Assembly: GCA_021372245.1 (NCBI GenBank)
Contig: JAJFUV010000362.1
Location: 1 to 64,000, forward strand
From: Terriglobales bacterium
Lineage (GTDB): Bacteria > Acidobacteriota > Terriglobia > Bryobacterales > Bryobacteraceae
Direction of reading: 5' to 3'
Length of the DNA: 64,000 nucleotides
Positions within the stretch are counted from its first letter, which is position 1. The number at the start of each line of letters is the position of its first letter. The translations under genes and the position numbers were made by a program. The notes beneath the pieces are model-generated. The model saw only the letters and a list, made by a program, of their open reading frames with translations, did not search any database and was not told the DNA's origin. Below, piece after piece: positions 26,988 through 37,043 of this stretch.

Positions 26988-27584
26988 ATGAAGAGATTCG
27001 CTGCGATTTTCGGTTTGTTGGGCGCGTGCCTGGCTGTGTCGGCCCCGAGGCTCGCGGCCCAGACGACGGTTCCCGAATCGGATTTTCGGGTGAAGCTGCT
27101 CGGCCCCTTGAGCACCAAGACCAGCCAGAAAGGCGACAAGATCACCGCCCAAGTGCTCAGCCCCCAGGAATTCAAGGGCGACACCATGGAAGGCAAGGTC
27201 ACTGAAGTGAAGACCAGCGGCAAGTTCAAGGGCCAGGCGGTGCTGAACTTCACATTCGAGACATTGCAACATGGCGGTCAGAGTATCGCCGTGCAGTCTT
27301 CGGTCAAATCCGTCACCAACTCCAAGGGTCAGCAGGATGTGGACGAAGAAGGCCGTGTAATCAAGAAGACTAACAATCTCGGCAAGGCCGCCATTGGCAC
27401 CGGCGTGGGCGCGCTGCTCGGCGGTATCATAGGCGGCGCGAAGGGCGCGGCCATCGGCGCCGGTGTAGGTGCGGCGGCTTCCGTCGTCATGATCCAAATG
27501 ACGGTGAAGGGCAATGCCGTGGATTTCGCTCCGGGTACTGAGTTTCTACTGTCGGTGAAGGAGGCCAGAAAGTCTGGCAACTAG
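26988..27584 (+). CDS. Secreted protein with C-terminal glycine-zipper segment
   Basis: 198 aa from ATG 26988 (GAGGAG upstream). A signal peptide covers residues 1-24 (ending RLAAQ). The middle is a beta-rich domain (VKLLGPLSTKTSQKGDKITA). Then a glycine zipper appears: AAIGTGVGALLGGIIGGAKG, AAIGAGVGAAASVVM. Glycine zippers insert into or associate with membranes. It starts 11 bases after the preceding gene. Related small secreted proteins are common in Acidobacteriota; the function is not known. Confidence 0.7.
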   Translation: MKRFAAIFGLLGACLAVSAPRLAAQTTVPESDFRVKLLGPLSTKTSQKGDKITAQVLSPQEFKGDTMEGKVTEVKTSGKFKGQAVLNFTFETLQHGGQSIAVQSSVKSVTNSKGQQDVDEEGRVIKKTNNLGKAAIGTGVGALLGGIIGGAKGAAIGAGVGAAASVVMIQMTVKGNAVDFAPGTEFLLSVKEARKSGN

Positions 27585-27615
27585 AACCCTCCCCACGCAT
27601 CCCGGCCGCGAAGGC

Positions 27616-28650
27616 TTGTGGCACATCCCGACCGTGCTGCGGCTGTCTGTTTCAGTGCTGCTTTTGGCCGGTCTCTCCGCCGCCCAGGTCCCGCGCGTCG
27701 GGATCATCGATTTCTACGGCGTCCGTAAGGTCAAGCTTGAGCGCCTGACCGAGGCCCTCGGTGTGCGCGTGGGCGATCCGATTCCCCCCTCCAAGAGCGC
27801 CATCGAGGAGAACCTGGAGAAGGTTTCCGGAGTGGTCCGGGCCCGCGTGGAGGCCGTTTGCTGCGATGCGGGCGGCGCTATCATTTTCGTCGGCATCGAA
27901 GAAAAGGGCGCGCCGCACTCGGAGTTCCGCCCCTTGCCGGCGAAAGATACCACCCTGCCGGCTCCCATCCTGGAGACTTATGCCCAGTTTCTGCGCGCGG
28001 TGGAGCAGGCCGCGCGGCGCGGGCAGACCTCGGAGGATTTCGTCGAGGGGCAGTCGCGTATGGTTGACCCGGCCTGCTACCAACTGCAGCAACAGCTAGG
28101 GATTCTGGCCGGCGAGCGCCTGGCCGAGTTGCGCGACGTGCTGCGCAATGCGGTCGACGACGAGCAGCGCGCCATCGCCGCGGCCGTTCTCGGCTACACG
28201 CCCAAGAAGAAGAAGGCGCTCGTAGTAAACGATCTCCAATATGCGTTGCAGGATAGCGGCGACTCGGTGCGCAGCAATGCGGCACGCTCGCTGGCCGCCT
28301 TCGCCGTCCTGGCTCGCGGCGATCCGGAGTCGGGCATCAAAGTTTCCGCCACATGGTTCGTCGAGATGCTGAACTCCATCGTCTGGAGCGACCGCCACAA
28401 CGCCTGCCTGGCGCTATTGCACCTGACCGAAGATCGCAACGCGGATGTGCTCGCACTGATCCGTGATCGAGCCTTGCCTTCGCTCGCCGAAATGGCACGG
28501 TGGAACAGCCTCAAGCACGCCTTACCGGCCTATATTCTGCTGGGACGCGCCGGCGGCATCGCGGAAGCGGACATCCACAGCGCTTGGGAGCGCGGGGATC
28601 GCGAGCAAGTGATCCGAAAAGCCCTCGGCGGCCGCGGCAAGCGCCGCTAG
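27616..28650 (+). CDS. Secreted protein with POTRA-like start and HEAT-like repeats
   Basis: 344 aa; the start is TTG 27616, with GTG 27634 as an alternative. Signal peptide to about residue 23 (LLLAGLSAAQ). The next 70 residues (IIDFYGVRKVKLERLTEALG ... KVSGVVRARVEAVC) resemble a POTRA-type alpha/beta module. From about residue 170 the sequence is helical with alternating pairs like HEAT or armadillo repeats (SVRSNAARSLAAFAVLA, HNACLALLHLTEDRN). Location predicted periplasmic. It closes the zinc-ribbon gene run; function unknown. Confidence 0.6.
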   Translation: MWHIPTVLRLSVSVLLLAGLSAAQVPRVGIIDFYGVRKVKLERLTEALGVRVGDPIPPSKSAIEENLEKVSGVVRARVEAVCCDAGGAIIFVGIEEKGAPHSEFRPLPAKDTTLPAPILETYAQFLRAVEQAARRGQTSEDFVEGQSRMVDPACYQLQQQLGILAGERLAELRDVLRNAVDDEQRAIAAAVLGYTPKKKKALVVNDLQYALQDSGDSVRSNAARSLAAFAVLARGDPESGIKVSATWFVEMLNSIVWSDRHNACLALLHLTEDRNADVLALIRDRALPSLAEMARWNSLKHALPAYILLGRAGGIAEADIHSAWERGDREQVIRKALGGRGKRR

Positions 28651-28711
28651 TCAGCCTATCTGAACAGCGTTTGGTTGCACTACAGCGGGTGCGTCTGATA
28701 TCCCTACCTTG

Positions 28712-30964
28712 ATGTTCCAGTCAATTTGGATTCGCCTCGCCGCCGGTTCGCTGGCGCTTACGGTTGCCGCCTGCGCAGCCGAACTGGCCCGCTGGGAGGC
28801 GGGCCAACCCTCGAAACAGACAGGGCTATCCGTGGTCTCGAATTCCGGATCGGTCATGCGGCCCGAAACCGTCGCGGGCGCCGCGGTGGTGCGCCTGGAG
28901 CCCAGTAAGGACTATTATTCGCGCGCCTCCTATGTCTTCAAGGTCACCCGCCCCGTAACCGGGCGCGCCTGGCTCGTCATCGAGTTCCTTGATCGCGGCT
29001 TCGGCGTGATCTCGGTTTCGCCCGGCGCGCGGGAAGCCCGCCGGTGGGGCACCGTGCGCGTTAACACGGGCCTGATGCGCCGCGCCACGGTGCAGTACGA
29101 TTCGGCGGCGGTCAAGGATGCCATCCACATCACGGGCCTGGATTACCTGCACGCCATATGGATCACGGACCAGCAGCCCCAGCTCGAGTACGCACCGTTG
29201 GTCCTGCCCGCGGTTAAGTTCGCCGTCGACGGCGAGCGCGTGGTGGCGGCGGCCGGGCATGTGCAGGACCGGAGTGAAATCGAGGAGGCCCTCGCCGGTC
29301 TGCGCAACGAACTGCCGCTGTTCCGGGCGCTCGGTTTCAACGGTGTGGAGAGTTACGTCCGCTGGGGTTGGGTGGAGACCAGGCGCGGCGTTTACGACTG
29401 GAGCTTTTACGACGCGATCGCGAACGAAATCGAGAAGCACGGCATGCGCTGGTTCCCCATGCTGCTCGCCGGTTCGGGCTACGCACTGCCCGATTGGCTG
29501 TACGACTCGAAGGACAACTTCGGATTCGTGTGCCTGGAGCACGGCATCACGCACGACACCCAGTCCATCTTCCAACCGTTTCAGACCGAATACGCCAGCC
29601 GCTTCATCCGCGAGTTCGGCGCGCGTTACGGCAACCGGAAGATGCTGCTGGGAATCCGCCTCGGGCCGAGCGGCGACTATGGTGAAGCTCAATATCCGGC
29701 CAAGGGACCTGGCTACCGCTTCCGCAATCATCACACGCACATCGGCTACTGGGCAGGTGACGAGTTGGCGCAGGCCGCTTTCCGTAAATATCTCGCTGCC
29801 CAATACAAAGACATCGGCGAACTGAACAAGGCGTGGGGAAGCCCATACAGTTCGTTCGATCAGATAAGGACTTTCCTGCCGGACACGGCGAAAACGCGGC
29901 GTCAGCGCGTGGATTTCGCCACCTGGTACTACGGCGAGATGAGCGCCTGGTGTGAGAAGTGGGCCGTCTGGTCGCGCGAAGCCATGCCGAACAAGGCGAT
30001 CCACCAATCCTCGGGTGGCTGGGGGCCGGTGCAGATCGGCACGGATTACAGCTATCAGGCCCGCAGCATGGCGAAAGTGAAGGGCGGCATCCGGCTGACC
30101 AACGAGAGCGACAACTTTCCGGACAATTTCACCATCACGCGCATGGCCAGTTCGGCCGCACGCTTCTACGGCGCGGCTCTGGGCTATGAGCCGGGCGGCT
30201 TCGGCTCCAAGCGAGGAGTGGTGGCTCGCCTGTACAATGCCGTGACCACGGGCGCCGTCCACCTTTTCTATTACGGCGGAAACCTCACGAACAACGATCA
30301 GGCCATTGACGCCTGGGCCCGGCTGGGGCCGATGCTCGACCAGAGAGCCAAACCCGCCATCGACGTTGCCACATTCTATCCCGACACGGCCATCAAGCTC
30401 GACGACGAACTGGTGCGCTACCGCTGGGGCTCGCCGTACTTCACCATGGCGCGCGCCCTGCGCTCGGAGATGGATTACGATTACGCGAGCGAGCAGATGA
30501 TCGCGGACGGCGCGCTAGACCGTTACAAGGTGCTGGTCTTCCTTTGGGGCAATGTAACGGAGAAGAGCGTGCTAGACCGCATCGACAAGTGGTTGCGCGC
30601 GGGCGGGACCATCATCTACTGCTACATGCCGCGCGGCTGGACGTCGACGGTGGAAGGCGATGAATCGATGATGCACCGCTGGGCCGCTGGCGATACGGGC
30701 AAGGGCAAGTTCATCGTCTATCCGGGCGACGCCGTGCCCCCGGAGTTCTACTCCGCATTCGTCCGCGACAAAGTCCGCACGATGCCCCAGGTGCGCGCCT
30801 CGATTCGTTCGGCGCTGGCAATGCGCAAGCCGGCGGATGTGTACTGGAGCGTGCTTGAAAACGGCAAGCTGGCGCTGCTGAACTTCTCCGATGACGCCGC
30901 CACGGTACGCCTGGAAAGCGGCAAGACGACCCGCGTCGGTCCCTACGAGATGGTGCTCGAATGA
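28712..30964 (+). CDS. Secreted GH42-like glycoside hydrolase (copy 1 of a tandem pair)
   Basis: 750 aa from ATG 28712. Signal peptide with an Ala-Cys-Ala end (SLALTVAACAAEL). An N-terminal beta domain of about 150 residues precedes a TIM barrel typical of GH42/beta-galactosidase-like enzymes: FNGVESYVRWGWVETRRGVY, DWSFYDAIANEIEKHG, ALPDWL, IRLGPSGDYGEAQYP. The C-terminal part has a glutamine-amidotransferase-like trimerisation domain (RYKVLVFLWGNVTEKSV, LDRIDKWLRAGGTIIYCY) and a short beta tail. Substrate unknown, probably a plant or microbial polysaccharide; acts outside the cytoplasm. Its stop overlaps the start of the second copy (ATGA). Confidence 0.75.
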   Translation: MFQSIWIRLAAGSLALTVAACAAELARWEAGQPSKQTGLSVVSNSGSVMRPETVAGAAVVRLEPSKDYYSRASYVFKVTRPVTGRAWLVIEFLDRGFGVISVSPGAREARRWGTVRVNTGLMRRATVQYDSAAVKDAIHITGLDYLHAIWITDQQPQLEYAPLVLPAVKFAVDGERVVAAAGHVQDRSEIEEALAGLRNELPLFRALGFNGVESYVRWGWVETRRGVYDWSFYDAIANEIEKHGMRWFPMLLAGSGYALPDWLYDSKDNFGFVCLEHGITHDTQSIFQPFQTEYASRFIREFGARYGNRKMLLGIRLGPSGDYGEAQYPAKGPGYRFRNHHTHIGYWAGDELAQAAFRKYLAAQYKDIGELNKAWGSPYSSFDQIRTFLPDTAKTRRQRVDFATWYYGEMSAWCEKWAVWSREAMPNKAIHQSSGGWGPVQIGTDYSYQARSMAKVKGGIRLTNESDNFPDNFTITRMASSAARFYGAALGYEPGGFGSKRGVVARLYNAVTTGAVHLFYYGGNLTNNDQAIDAWARLGPMLDQRAKPAIDVATFYPDTAIKLDDELVRYRWGSPYFTMARALRSEMDYDYASEQMIADGALDRYKVLVFLWGNVTEKSVLDRIDKWLRAGGTIIYCYMPRGWTSTVEGDESMMHRWAAGDTGKGKFIVYPGDAVPPEFYSAFVRDKVRTMPQVRASIRSALAMRKPADVYWSVLENGKLALLNFSDDAATVRLESGKTTRVGPYEMVLE

Positions 30965-33198
30965 TCCGCTCCGCCGTCCTCGCCGTCGTGGCGGCCGTGT
31001 CCGCGTGCGCGGCGGATTTGGCCTCCTGGACGGCAAGCGCGCCGGTGAAAGCGGATGGCATTGTCCTGAAAAGAACACCGGGGTGCCGCTGGCGAATCGA
31101 GAATGACGGCGGCGTGTCCATTTCACGGCTTCAGCCGGCGGATGATTACTACACGCAGGCGGAGTATGTGTTCTCCGTCGAGCGTCCCATCACCGGCGCG
31201 GCCTGGCTGGTGATTGAATTCCTGGACCGCGGCTACGGCCTTACATCCGTCACGCCGCGCGTCCCCGAGGCCGAGCAGTGGGGCATCGCGCGCGTCAACA
31301 CAGGCCGCCTCCGCCGCGCAGTGCTGCATTACCGGGCTGGCGCCCTGAAAGATGGCATCTGCATCGCCAACCTCGACTACCTGCATTCCGTGCGGCTCAC
31401 CGAAGACCGTCCCATGATCGAACAGGCGCCGCTGGTGGATCCGGCGGTGCGCTTCGAGCGCCCCTCGCAGCGAGTCATGCCGGCCGGCGGCGACTACCTG
31501 ACGCCGGAGCAGTTGCCCGAGATGCTGGCGGGGTTGCGTAACTCTCTGCCGCTGGTGCGCGCGCTCGGCTTCAACGGCATCGAGAGCTTTGTGCGCTGGG
31601 GATTCGCGGAGCGCCGGCGCGGCGTCTATGACTGGAGCTTCTATGACGCCATCGCGGCCGAAATCGAGAAGCACGGCCTGAAGTGGTTCCCCATGCTACT
31701 GGCCGGTTCCGGCTATGCGCTGCCGGATTGGATGTACCGTTCTAAGGACGATTTCGGCTTCGTGTGCCTGGAGCACGGGTTGCGCAATGACACGCAGTCC
31801 ATCTTCCACCCCTTTCAGGCCGAGTATGCCGGGCGGTTCATCAGGGAGTTCGGAAAGCACTACGGCGGGCGCAGCGTGCTGCTCGGCATTCGCCTGGGGC
31901 CGAGCGGCGACTACGGTGAAGCGCAATATCCGGCGCGCGGCCCCGGCTTCCGCTTCACCAAGAGTCACACGCACATCGGATTCTGGGCGGGAGACGAGCG
32001 CGCGCAGGAGGACTTCCGCGCCTGGCTGCGCGGCGCCTATCCGGACATCACCGCGCTGAACAAAGCTTGGGAAAGCCGGTACCGCTCCTTCGACGAAATC
32101 AGGACCTTCCTGCCCGATACCGCGCGCACGCGGCGCCAACGGCTCGACTTCGCCAATTGGTATATGGGCGCGATGAGCCTCTGGTGCGGGAAGTGGGCCG
32201 TGTGGTCGCGCGAAGCGCTGCCCGGCACTTCGATTCATCAGTCATCGGGTGGCTGGGGGCCGGTCGAGATCGGCACCGATTACAGCTACCAGGCGCGCAG
32301 CATGGCGCATGTCAAGGGCGGCATCCGGCTGACCAACGAGAGCGACAACTTCCCGGACAACTTCGCCATCACGCGCATGGCGTCCTCCGCGGCCCGCTTC
32401 TATGGTGCGGGGCTCGGCTACGAACCCGGCGGCTACGGCTCCAAGCGCGGCGTCGTGGCACGGCTCTATAACGCCATCACCACGGGCGCCGAGCACCTGT
32501 TCTACTACCACAGCAACCTGCTCGCGAACGATTACGCGACGGACGCCTGGCTGCGGTTGGGACCATTACTGGACCAGCGGTCGAAACCAGTCATCGATGT
32601 CGCCGCCTTTTATCCCGACACCGCCCAGAAACTCGACAACGACGTGCTGCGCTGGCGCTGGGCTTCGTCGTTCTTCACCATCGCGCGGGCGCTGCGCGCC
32701 GAGTTGGACTACGACTACGCCAGCGAGCAAATGATCGCGGACGGCGCGCTTGATCGCTACAAGATGCTGGTATTCCTGTGGGGATACATCACCGAGCGCG
32801 GTGTGCTGGAACGGATCGACAAGTGGGTGTGCGGTGGCGGCACGATCATCTACCCACTGATGCCGCGTGGTGCGATGCAGACAGTGGAAGGCGACACGTC
32901 CATCATGCAGCGCTGGCTGGCCGGCGATACGGGCAAAGGCAAGGCCGTGTTCTGGCGCGGCGATGCGATTCCGCCTGAGTTCTATGTGGCGTTCATTCGC
33001 AAACAATTGCTCGGCATGGATCAACTTCATCCGCGCCTGCGGGCCGCCCTGCGGATCGACCGGCCCGCGGGCGTCTATTGGAGTGTGCTCGAAAACGGCA
33101 AGCTGGCTTTGCTGAATTTCTCCGACGAAGCGGCGACCGTGCGGCTTGCGGATGGCAAGACCGTGCGGATTGCCCCGTATGAAATCGCTCTTGAGTGA
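30961..33198 (+). CDS. Secreted GH42-like glycoside hydrolase (copy 2 of a tandem pair)
   Basis: 745 aa, closely similar over the whole length to the preceding protein: same signal peptide plan, same barrel motifs (FNGIESFVRWGFAERRRGVY, IRLGPSGDYGEAQYP, IHQSSGGWGPVEIGTDYSYQ) and same C-terminal YWSVLENGKLALLNFSD block. The N-terminal third differs most, as expected when binding specificity diverges after duplication. Translationally coupled by a 4-bp overlap. Confidence 0.75.
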   Translation: MIRSAVLAVVAAVSACAADLASWTASAPVKADGIVLKRTPGCRWRIENDGGVSISRLQPADDYYTQAEYVFSVERPITGAAWLVIEFLDRGYGLTSVTPRVPEAEQWGIARVNTGRLRRAVLHYRAGALKDGICIANLDYLHSVRLTEDRPMIEQAPLVDPAVRFERPSQRVMPAGGDYLTPEQLPEMLAGLRNSLPLVRALGFNGIESFVRWGFAERRRGVYDWSFYDAIAAEIEKHGLKWFPMLLAGSGYALPDWMYRSKDDFGFVCLEHGLRNDTQSIFHPFQAEYAGRFIREFGKHYGGRSVLLGIRLGPSGDYGEAQYPARGPGFRFTKSHTHIGFWAGDERAQEDFRAWLRGAYPDITALNKAWESRYRSFDEIRTFLPDTARTRRQRLDFANWYMGAMSLWCGKWAVWSREALPGTSIHQSSGGWGPVEIGTDYSYQARSMAHVKGGIRLTNESDNFPDNFAITRMASSAARFYGAGLGYEPGGYGSKRGVVARLYNAITTGAEHLFYYHSNLLANDYATDAWLRLGPLLDQRSKPVIDVAAFYPDTAQKLDNDVLRWRWASSFFTIARALRAELDYDYASEQMIADGALDRYKMLVFLWGYITERGVLERIDKWVCGGGTIIYPLMPRGAMQTVEGDTSIMQRWLAGDTGKGKAVFWRGDAIPPEFYVAFIRKQLLGMDQLHPRLRAALRIDRPAGVYWSVLENGKLALLNFSDEAATVRLADGKTVRIAPYEIALE

Positions 33199-33258
33199 GC
33201 CGCGGCGCTTGTTTTCCGGCCGCCCGTTCCATTACTCTTCCCAATGAGGTGAACTACG

Positions 33259-35775
33259 GTGAAACTTCTTTCGCTGGCTGTAGCACTCGCTTCCGCGGCT
33301 TTCGCGGCCGAGCCCCTGACGCTGGTTGAGAACGGCAAGTCCACGTACTCGATCTGCCTTTCCTCGGAGGCTTCGCCTTCGGAAAGGCGCGGCGCCGCGG
33401 AGTTGCAGAAGTTCCTGCTGGAGATGTCGGGCGCGCAACTGCCCATCGTCACTGATGCCGGTAAGGTCAAGGGCAACCTGATCCTGGTGGGGCGCGGCAA
33501 GCTCACCGACCGGATGAAGCTCGGGATCGACTACACCAAGTTGGGCGACGAAGGCTTTGCGCTCAAGACGTCAGGCCGGCGCCTGGTAATTGCCGGCGGC
33601 CGCCTGCGCGGCACCATGTACGGTGTCTACACGTTTCTGGACAGGCTCGGCTGCCGCTGGTTCACCAGCCAAGTGAGCCGAATCCCGAAGACGCCCACCA
33701 TCCGCGTTCCCGCGCTCGACGAGTCGCAGACGCCGGCGTTCGAGTACCGCGAACCGTTCTTTACAGAAGCCTTCGAAAAGGACTGGGCGGCGCGCAACCG
33801 GATCAACGGCGCTTCGATGAAGCTGGACGACTCCACCGGCGGCAAGGTGACCTACTACCCGTTCGTGCATTCATTCAACCAGATGATTCCGCCGGAGAAG
33901 TACTTTAGTAGTCACCCGGAGTGGTTCTCACTCATCGACGGCGCCCGCCGCTCCGAACGCAGCCAGCTCTGCCTTACCAACAAGGAAATGCTCCAGGAGA
34001 GCATCAAGAACGTGCTCGAATGGATCCAACAGCATCCGGAAGCGCGCATCATTTCGGTTTCGCAGAACGACTGGACGGGCTGGTGCGAATGCGACAACTG
34101 CCGGCGCGTCGAGGAGGAAGAGGGCGGCGTCCACTCCGGGCCCCTGCTCCGCTTTGTCAACGCCGTGGCCGAAGAGATCGGGAAGAAGTATCCCGATAAG
34201 TTGATCGACACATTGGCCTACTGGTACACCGAAGATCCTCCGGCCAAGGTGCGTCCGCGCCCCAACGTGCGCATCCGGCTGTGCCCCATCGGGGTGTGCG
34301 AATCGCACCCTTACGAGAAGTGCCCGCGCAGCGCGTACTTCATGCGAAACCTGCGGAACTGGTCGAAGATCACCAATCAGCTTTACATCTGGCACTACAA
34401 CACCAACTTCGCCCACTACCTGCTTCCCTTTCCGGACTTCGATGAGTTGGCCGCGGACATCCCCATGTACAAGCGTCACGGTGTGGTCGGCCTCTTCCTG
34501 GAAGGCGCCTATCCACCGGAAGGCGGCGGTGAAAACGGGGAGCTGCGTTCTTACGTGATGGCACGTCAGCTCTGGGATACACGGACGGACGTCGACAAGG
34601 AAGTGAATGAGTTCCTGGAAGCGGTCTATGGGAAGGCGGCCAAACCCATGCGCGCTTACTACGATCTCATGCACCAGCAGGTACGCTTCGCGCCCGAAGG
34701 CCGGGGCCGGCACCTCTACATCTTCATGCACCCCAGGGCGAGTTATCTGTCGCGCGAGTTCCTGGACCGCGCCGCGGAACTCTTCCGCCAGGCCGACGCC
34801 GCCGCCGGCAACGAGGTGATCCGGCGGCGCGTGCGCCAGGCCCGGATATCCATCGATTACGCCAGGTTGATGCAGGACCGTGAATACGAGGTGCGCGGCG
34901 ATGTCTTTGCGCCTTCCGATCTCGACGGGCTGAAAAGCCGTTTTGCGGCGTTGTGGAGCCTGATTCGCAGCTACGGCTTCACGTCCATCCGCGAGAGCGC
35001 CAATCTCAAGCAGGATGAAGAAGGCTTCTATGCGCTGATGAAGCCTTACAAGATTTCGACCATCCAGAACTCCAACTGGACTGTACACATCGCGCCGGAT
35101 CTGAACGGACGGGTGGTGCGCATGATCGACAAACGCACGGGCCGCGACGCCCTCTACCGCGTAGATCCCGGCGAGCGGACCTATCCGAATGCAAGCGGCC
35201 TCGCGCTGAGCCTCTACCCGGATCATCACACCCGGCAGGCGTACGACATTGCCTGGACGGTGTCGGATGCCACGTCGCCGGACCGGTTGGTGCTGAAAGG
35301 CACTACGACCCAAGGGCTCACGCTGGAGCGTACGATCGGCTTCACGGTCGACGGGAAGCTGCTGCACACCGAAACAGTCGTCACCAACGCGGGCGACAAG
35401 CCCGTCGCTACAGCCATCCAGACCACTTGCCGGTTGGGCGCCGCCGATGCGGAAGATGCGATGGCCTCCTACCGCCGCCTGGATGGAACCGCGGGCCGGA
35501 AGGTCATGATCGAACCGGAGCGGGAGCCCGTGGGATCGGAGAACTATATCGGTCCACAGCGTTTAGACGGGGCTTGGAGGGCAACCAGCCGGCACGCCGG
35601 TTGCGCATGGATCGCGCGCTTCCCGAAAGATATCACCAATCGCTCCTACGCCAACTGGAACCTGCGGGATGACATGAGCATCAACTTCGGCGTCTGGAGC
35701 GACGCGAAAACACTCAAGCCCGGCGAAACCCTGCGCCAGGAGTTCGACTACGGTGTCGAGGCGCAGGGCAACTAG
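33259..35775 (+). CDS. Secreted DUF4838-domain protein (GH20/GH67-like fold)
   Basis: 838 aa from GTG 33259. A short signal peptide (LLSLAVALASAAFAAE) precedes a domain like the N-terminal alpha/beta domain of GH67/GH20 enzymes (ERRGAAELQKFLLEMSGAQL). Then comes the DUF4838 barrel: ISVSQNDWTGWCECDNCRRV is the conserved block, with LRFVNAVAEEIGKKYPDKLI after it. The C-terminal 250 residues form a beta-sandwich. DUF4838 proteins occur in polysaccharide-use clusters. It lies 60 bases after the GH42-like pair, on the same strand, and probably works on the same glycan. A strong hairpin follows the stop. Confidence 0.8.
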   Translation: MKLLSLAVALASAAFAAEPLTLVENGKSTYSICLSSEASPSERRGAAELQKFLLEMSGAQLPIVTDAGKVKGNLILVGRGKLTDRMKLGIDYTKLGDEGFALKTSGRRLVIAGGRLRGTMYGVYTFLDRLGCRWFTSQVSRIPKTPTIRVPALDESQTPAFEYREPFFTEAFEKDWAARNRINGASMKLDDSTGGKVTYYPFVHSFNQMIPPEKYFSSHPEWFSLIDGARRSERSQLCLTNKEMLQESIKNVLEWIQQHPEARIISVSQNDWTGWCECDNCRRVEEEEGGVHSGPLLRFVNAVAEEIGKKYPDKLIDTLAYWYTEDPPAKVRPRPNVRIRLCPIGVCESHPYEKCPRSAYFMRNLRNWSKITNQLYIWHYNTNFAHYLLPFPDFDELAADIPMYKRHGVVGLFLEGAYPPEGGGENGELRSYVMARQLWDTRTDVDKEVNEFLEAVYGKAAKPMRAYYDLMHQQVRFAPEGRGRHLYIFMHPRASYLSREFLDRAAELFRQADAAAGNEVIRRRVRQARISIDYARLMQDREYEVRGDVFAPSDLDGLKSRFAALWSLIRSYGFTSIRESANLKQDEEGFYALMKPYKISTIQNSNWTVHIAPDLNGRVVRMIDKRTGRDALYRVDPGERTYPNASGLALSLYPDHHTRQAYDIAWTVSDATSPDRLVLKGTTTQGLTLERTIGFTVDGKLLHTETVVTNAGDKPVATAIQTTCRLGAADAEDAMASYRRLDGTAGRKVMIEPEREPVGSENYIGPQRLDGAWRATSRHAGCAWIARFPKDITNRSYANWNLRDDMSINFGVWSDAKTLKPGETLRQEFDYGVEAQGN

Positions 35776-35800
35776 AGACCTGGCACTTCGCTAACTTATT

Positions 35801-35828
35801 GATGCGGCGCCTGTTCCGGCGCCGCATC
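35801..35828 (+). terminator. Strong hairpin after the glycosidase cluster
   Basis: An 11-bp perfect stem (GATGCGGCGCC / GGCGCCGCATC) with a 6-nt loop, 25 bases after the stop. No U-run follows, so it may be a Rho-assisted terminator or an mRNA 3'-end stabiliser. The rest of the gap to 36037 shows no gene. Confidence 0.5.
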
Positions 35829-36036
35829 GTCCCCATCACAATTATCTATTGGACGTGTGCCACCGGCCGCGATATTCTGGAGTCCAACAACGGGGATGAG
35901 TGTTTTCGGATTTGTAGGGCGACGCCCGAAAGTAGCACCTTCTGAAGCCGATGCATACCATTTAACTCGCGCATTTTCAAGTGATTAGTCCCGTATGCCG
36001 GGACCTGGCAGCCTGTTTCCATAGGAGGTCAAAACG

Positions 36037-36877
36037 ATGAAGCCCGTACTGTCCCAGGACGATTCACTCGAAACACGGTTTTTGCGGAATTCCCACCACG
36101 GGTACCTGATCGACATGGATGGAGTGATTCACCGCGGCTCCGAACCTATTGAAGGCGCAGCAGTTCATTTCTTACTTGGTGGAGAACGACATCCCGTACC
36201 TGTTCCTGACCAACAACTCCGCCTACACCCCGCTCGACGTGGTTGCCAACTTGAGGAAATTCGGGATCGAGACTTCCGAGGAACACGTCTACACTTCAGC
36301 GTTGGCGACGGCGGAATTCGTACACACGCAAAGGCCCAATGGCACCGCGTTTGTGATCGGCGAGGGAGGCCTTCTAAATGCCCTCAATGAAGTGAACTAC
36401 GCCATCAATCGCGATGCGCCGGACTATGTCATCGTAGGCGAGGGCCGAGTGTTGAACTTTGAACTCGTTGAACGGGCGCACCGGCTGATAGCCAACGGCG
36501 CAAACCTGCTTTCGACCAACAGCGACACCTGGTGCCCGACAGATTCCGGGCCGCGGCCGGGCTGCGGCGCCATCGTCGCCCTGCTAGAATCGGCTACCGG
36601 CCGCAAGGCCTACCACGTCGGCAAGCCGAACCCCTTCATGATGCGCGCCGCGCGGAAACGCATAAACTTGCGCACCGACGAAGTCATCATGATAGGCGAC
36701 ACCATGGACACGGACATTCGTGGCGCCACCGATCTGGGTTTCCGAAGCATCCTGGTGCTCACCGGCTCCACAACCATTGAAGCGCTGAAAGATTATCCGT
36801 TCGCGCCGACCTACGTTGCCCGCTCCATTGCCGATGTGGCCGGTGCCCGGCAGACGATGCAGCTCGAAGCGCAGTAA
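36037..36877 (+). pseudogene. HAD-IIA (NagD-like) phosphatase gene with a single-base frameshift
   Basis: Start ATG 36037 has a strong AGGAGG site. Frame 1 gives HHGYLIDMDGVIHRGSEPIEG, containing the DxDG nucleophile motif. Frame 2, entered about 36155-36165, continues QQFISYLVENDIPYLFLTNN and runs to VHVGKPN-like and GDTMDTDIRGATDLG motifs to the stop at 36877. Restoring one base in the GGCGCAGCAG region joins both parts into a standard protein of about 280 aa. Either the gene is recently inactivated or the base is a sequencing or assembly error. If intact it would dephosphorylate small phosphorylated metabolites. Confidence 0.85.
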
Positions 36878-37043
36878 ACGCTCTCTTTTGGTCTAGCCTT
36901 CCGGAAGTACTGGGCGTATTCTATGGACGGGAGGGTGTCCGTGAGGAGTTCGTTCTGCCGGCATGCCGTCCGCATCACCCGGGGCGGGTTCCTGTCTCCC
37001 GGGATCACGTCACAATTCGTGCATGTACAGGAAGGAGGCAACT

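Noticed and set aside
28826-30262. Antisense 478-codon frame inside the GH42-like gene
   Set aside because: No domain or ribosome site; the sense strand encodes a clear enzyme.
33928-35367. Antisense 479-codon frame inside the DUF4838 gene
   Set aside because: Shadow of a well-supported secreted protein.
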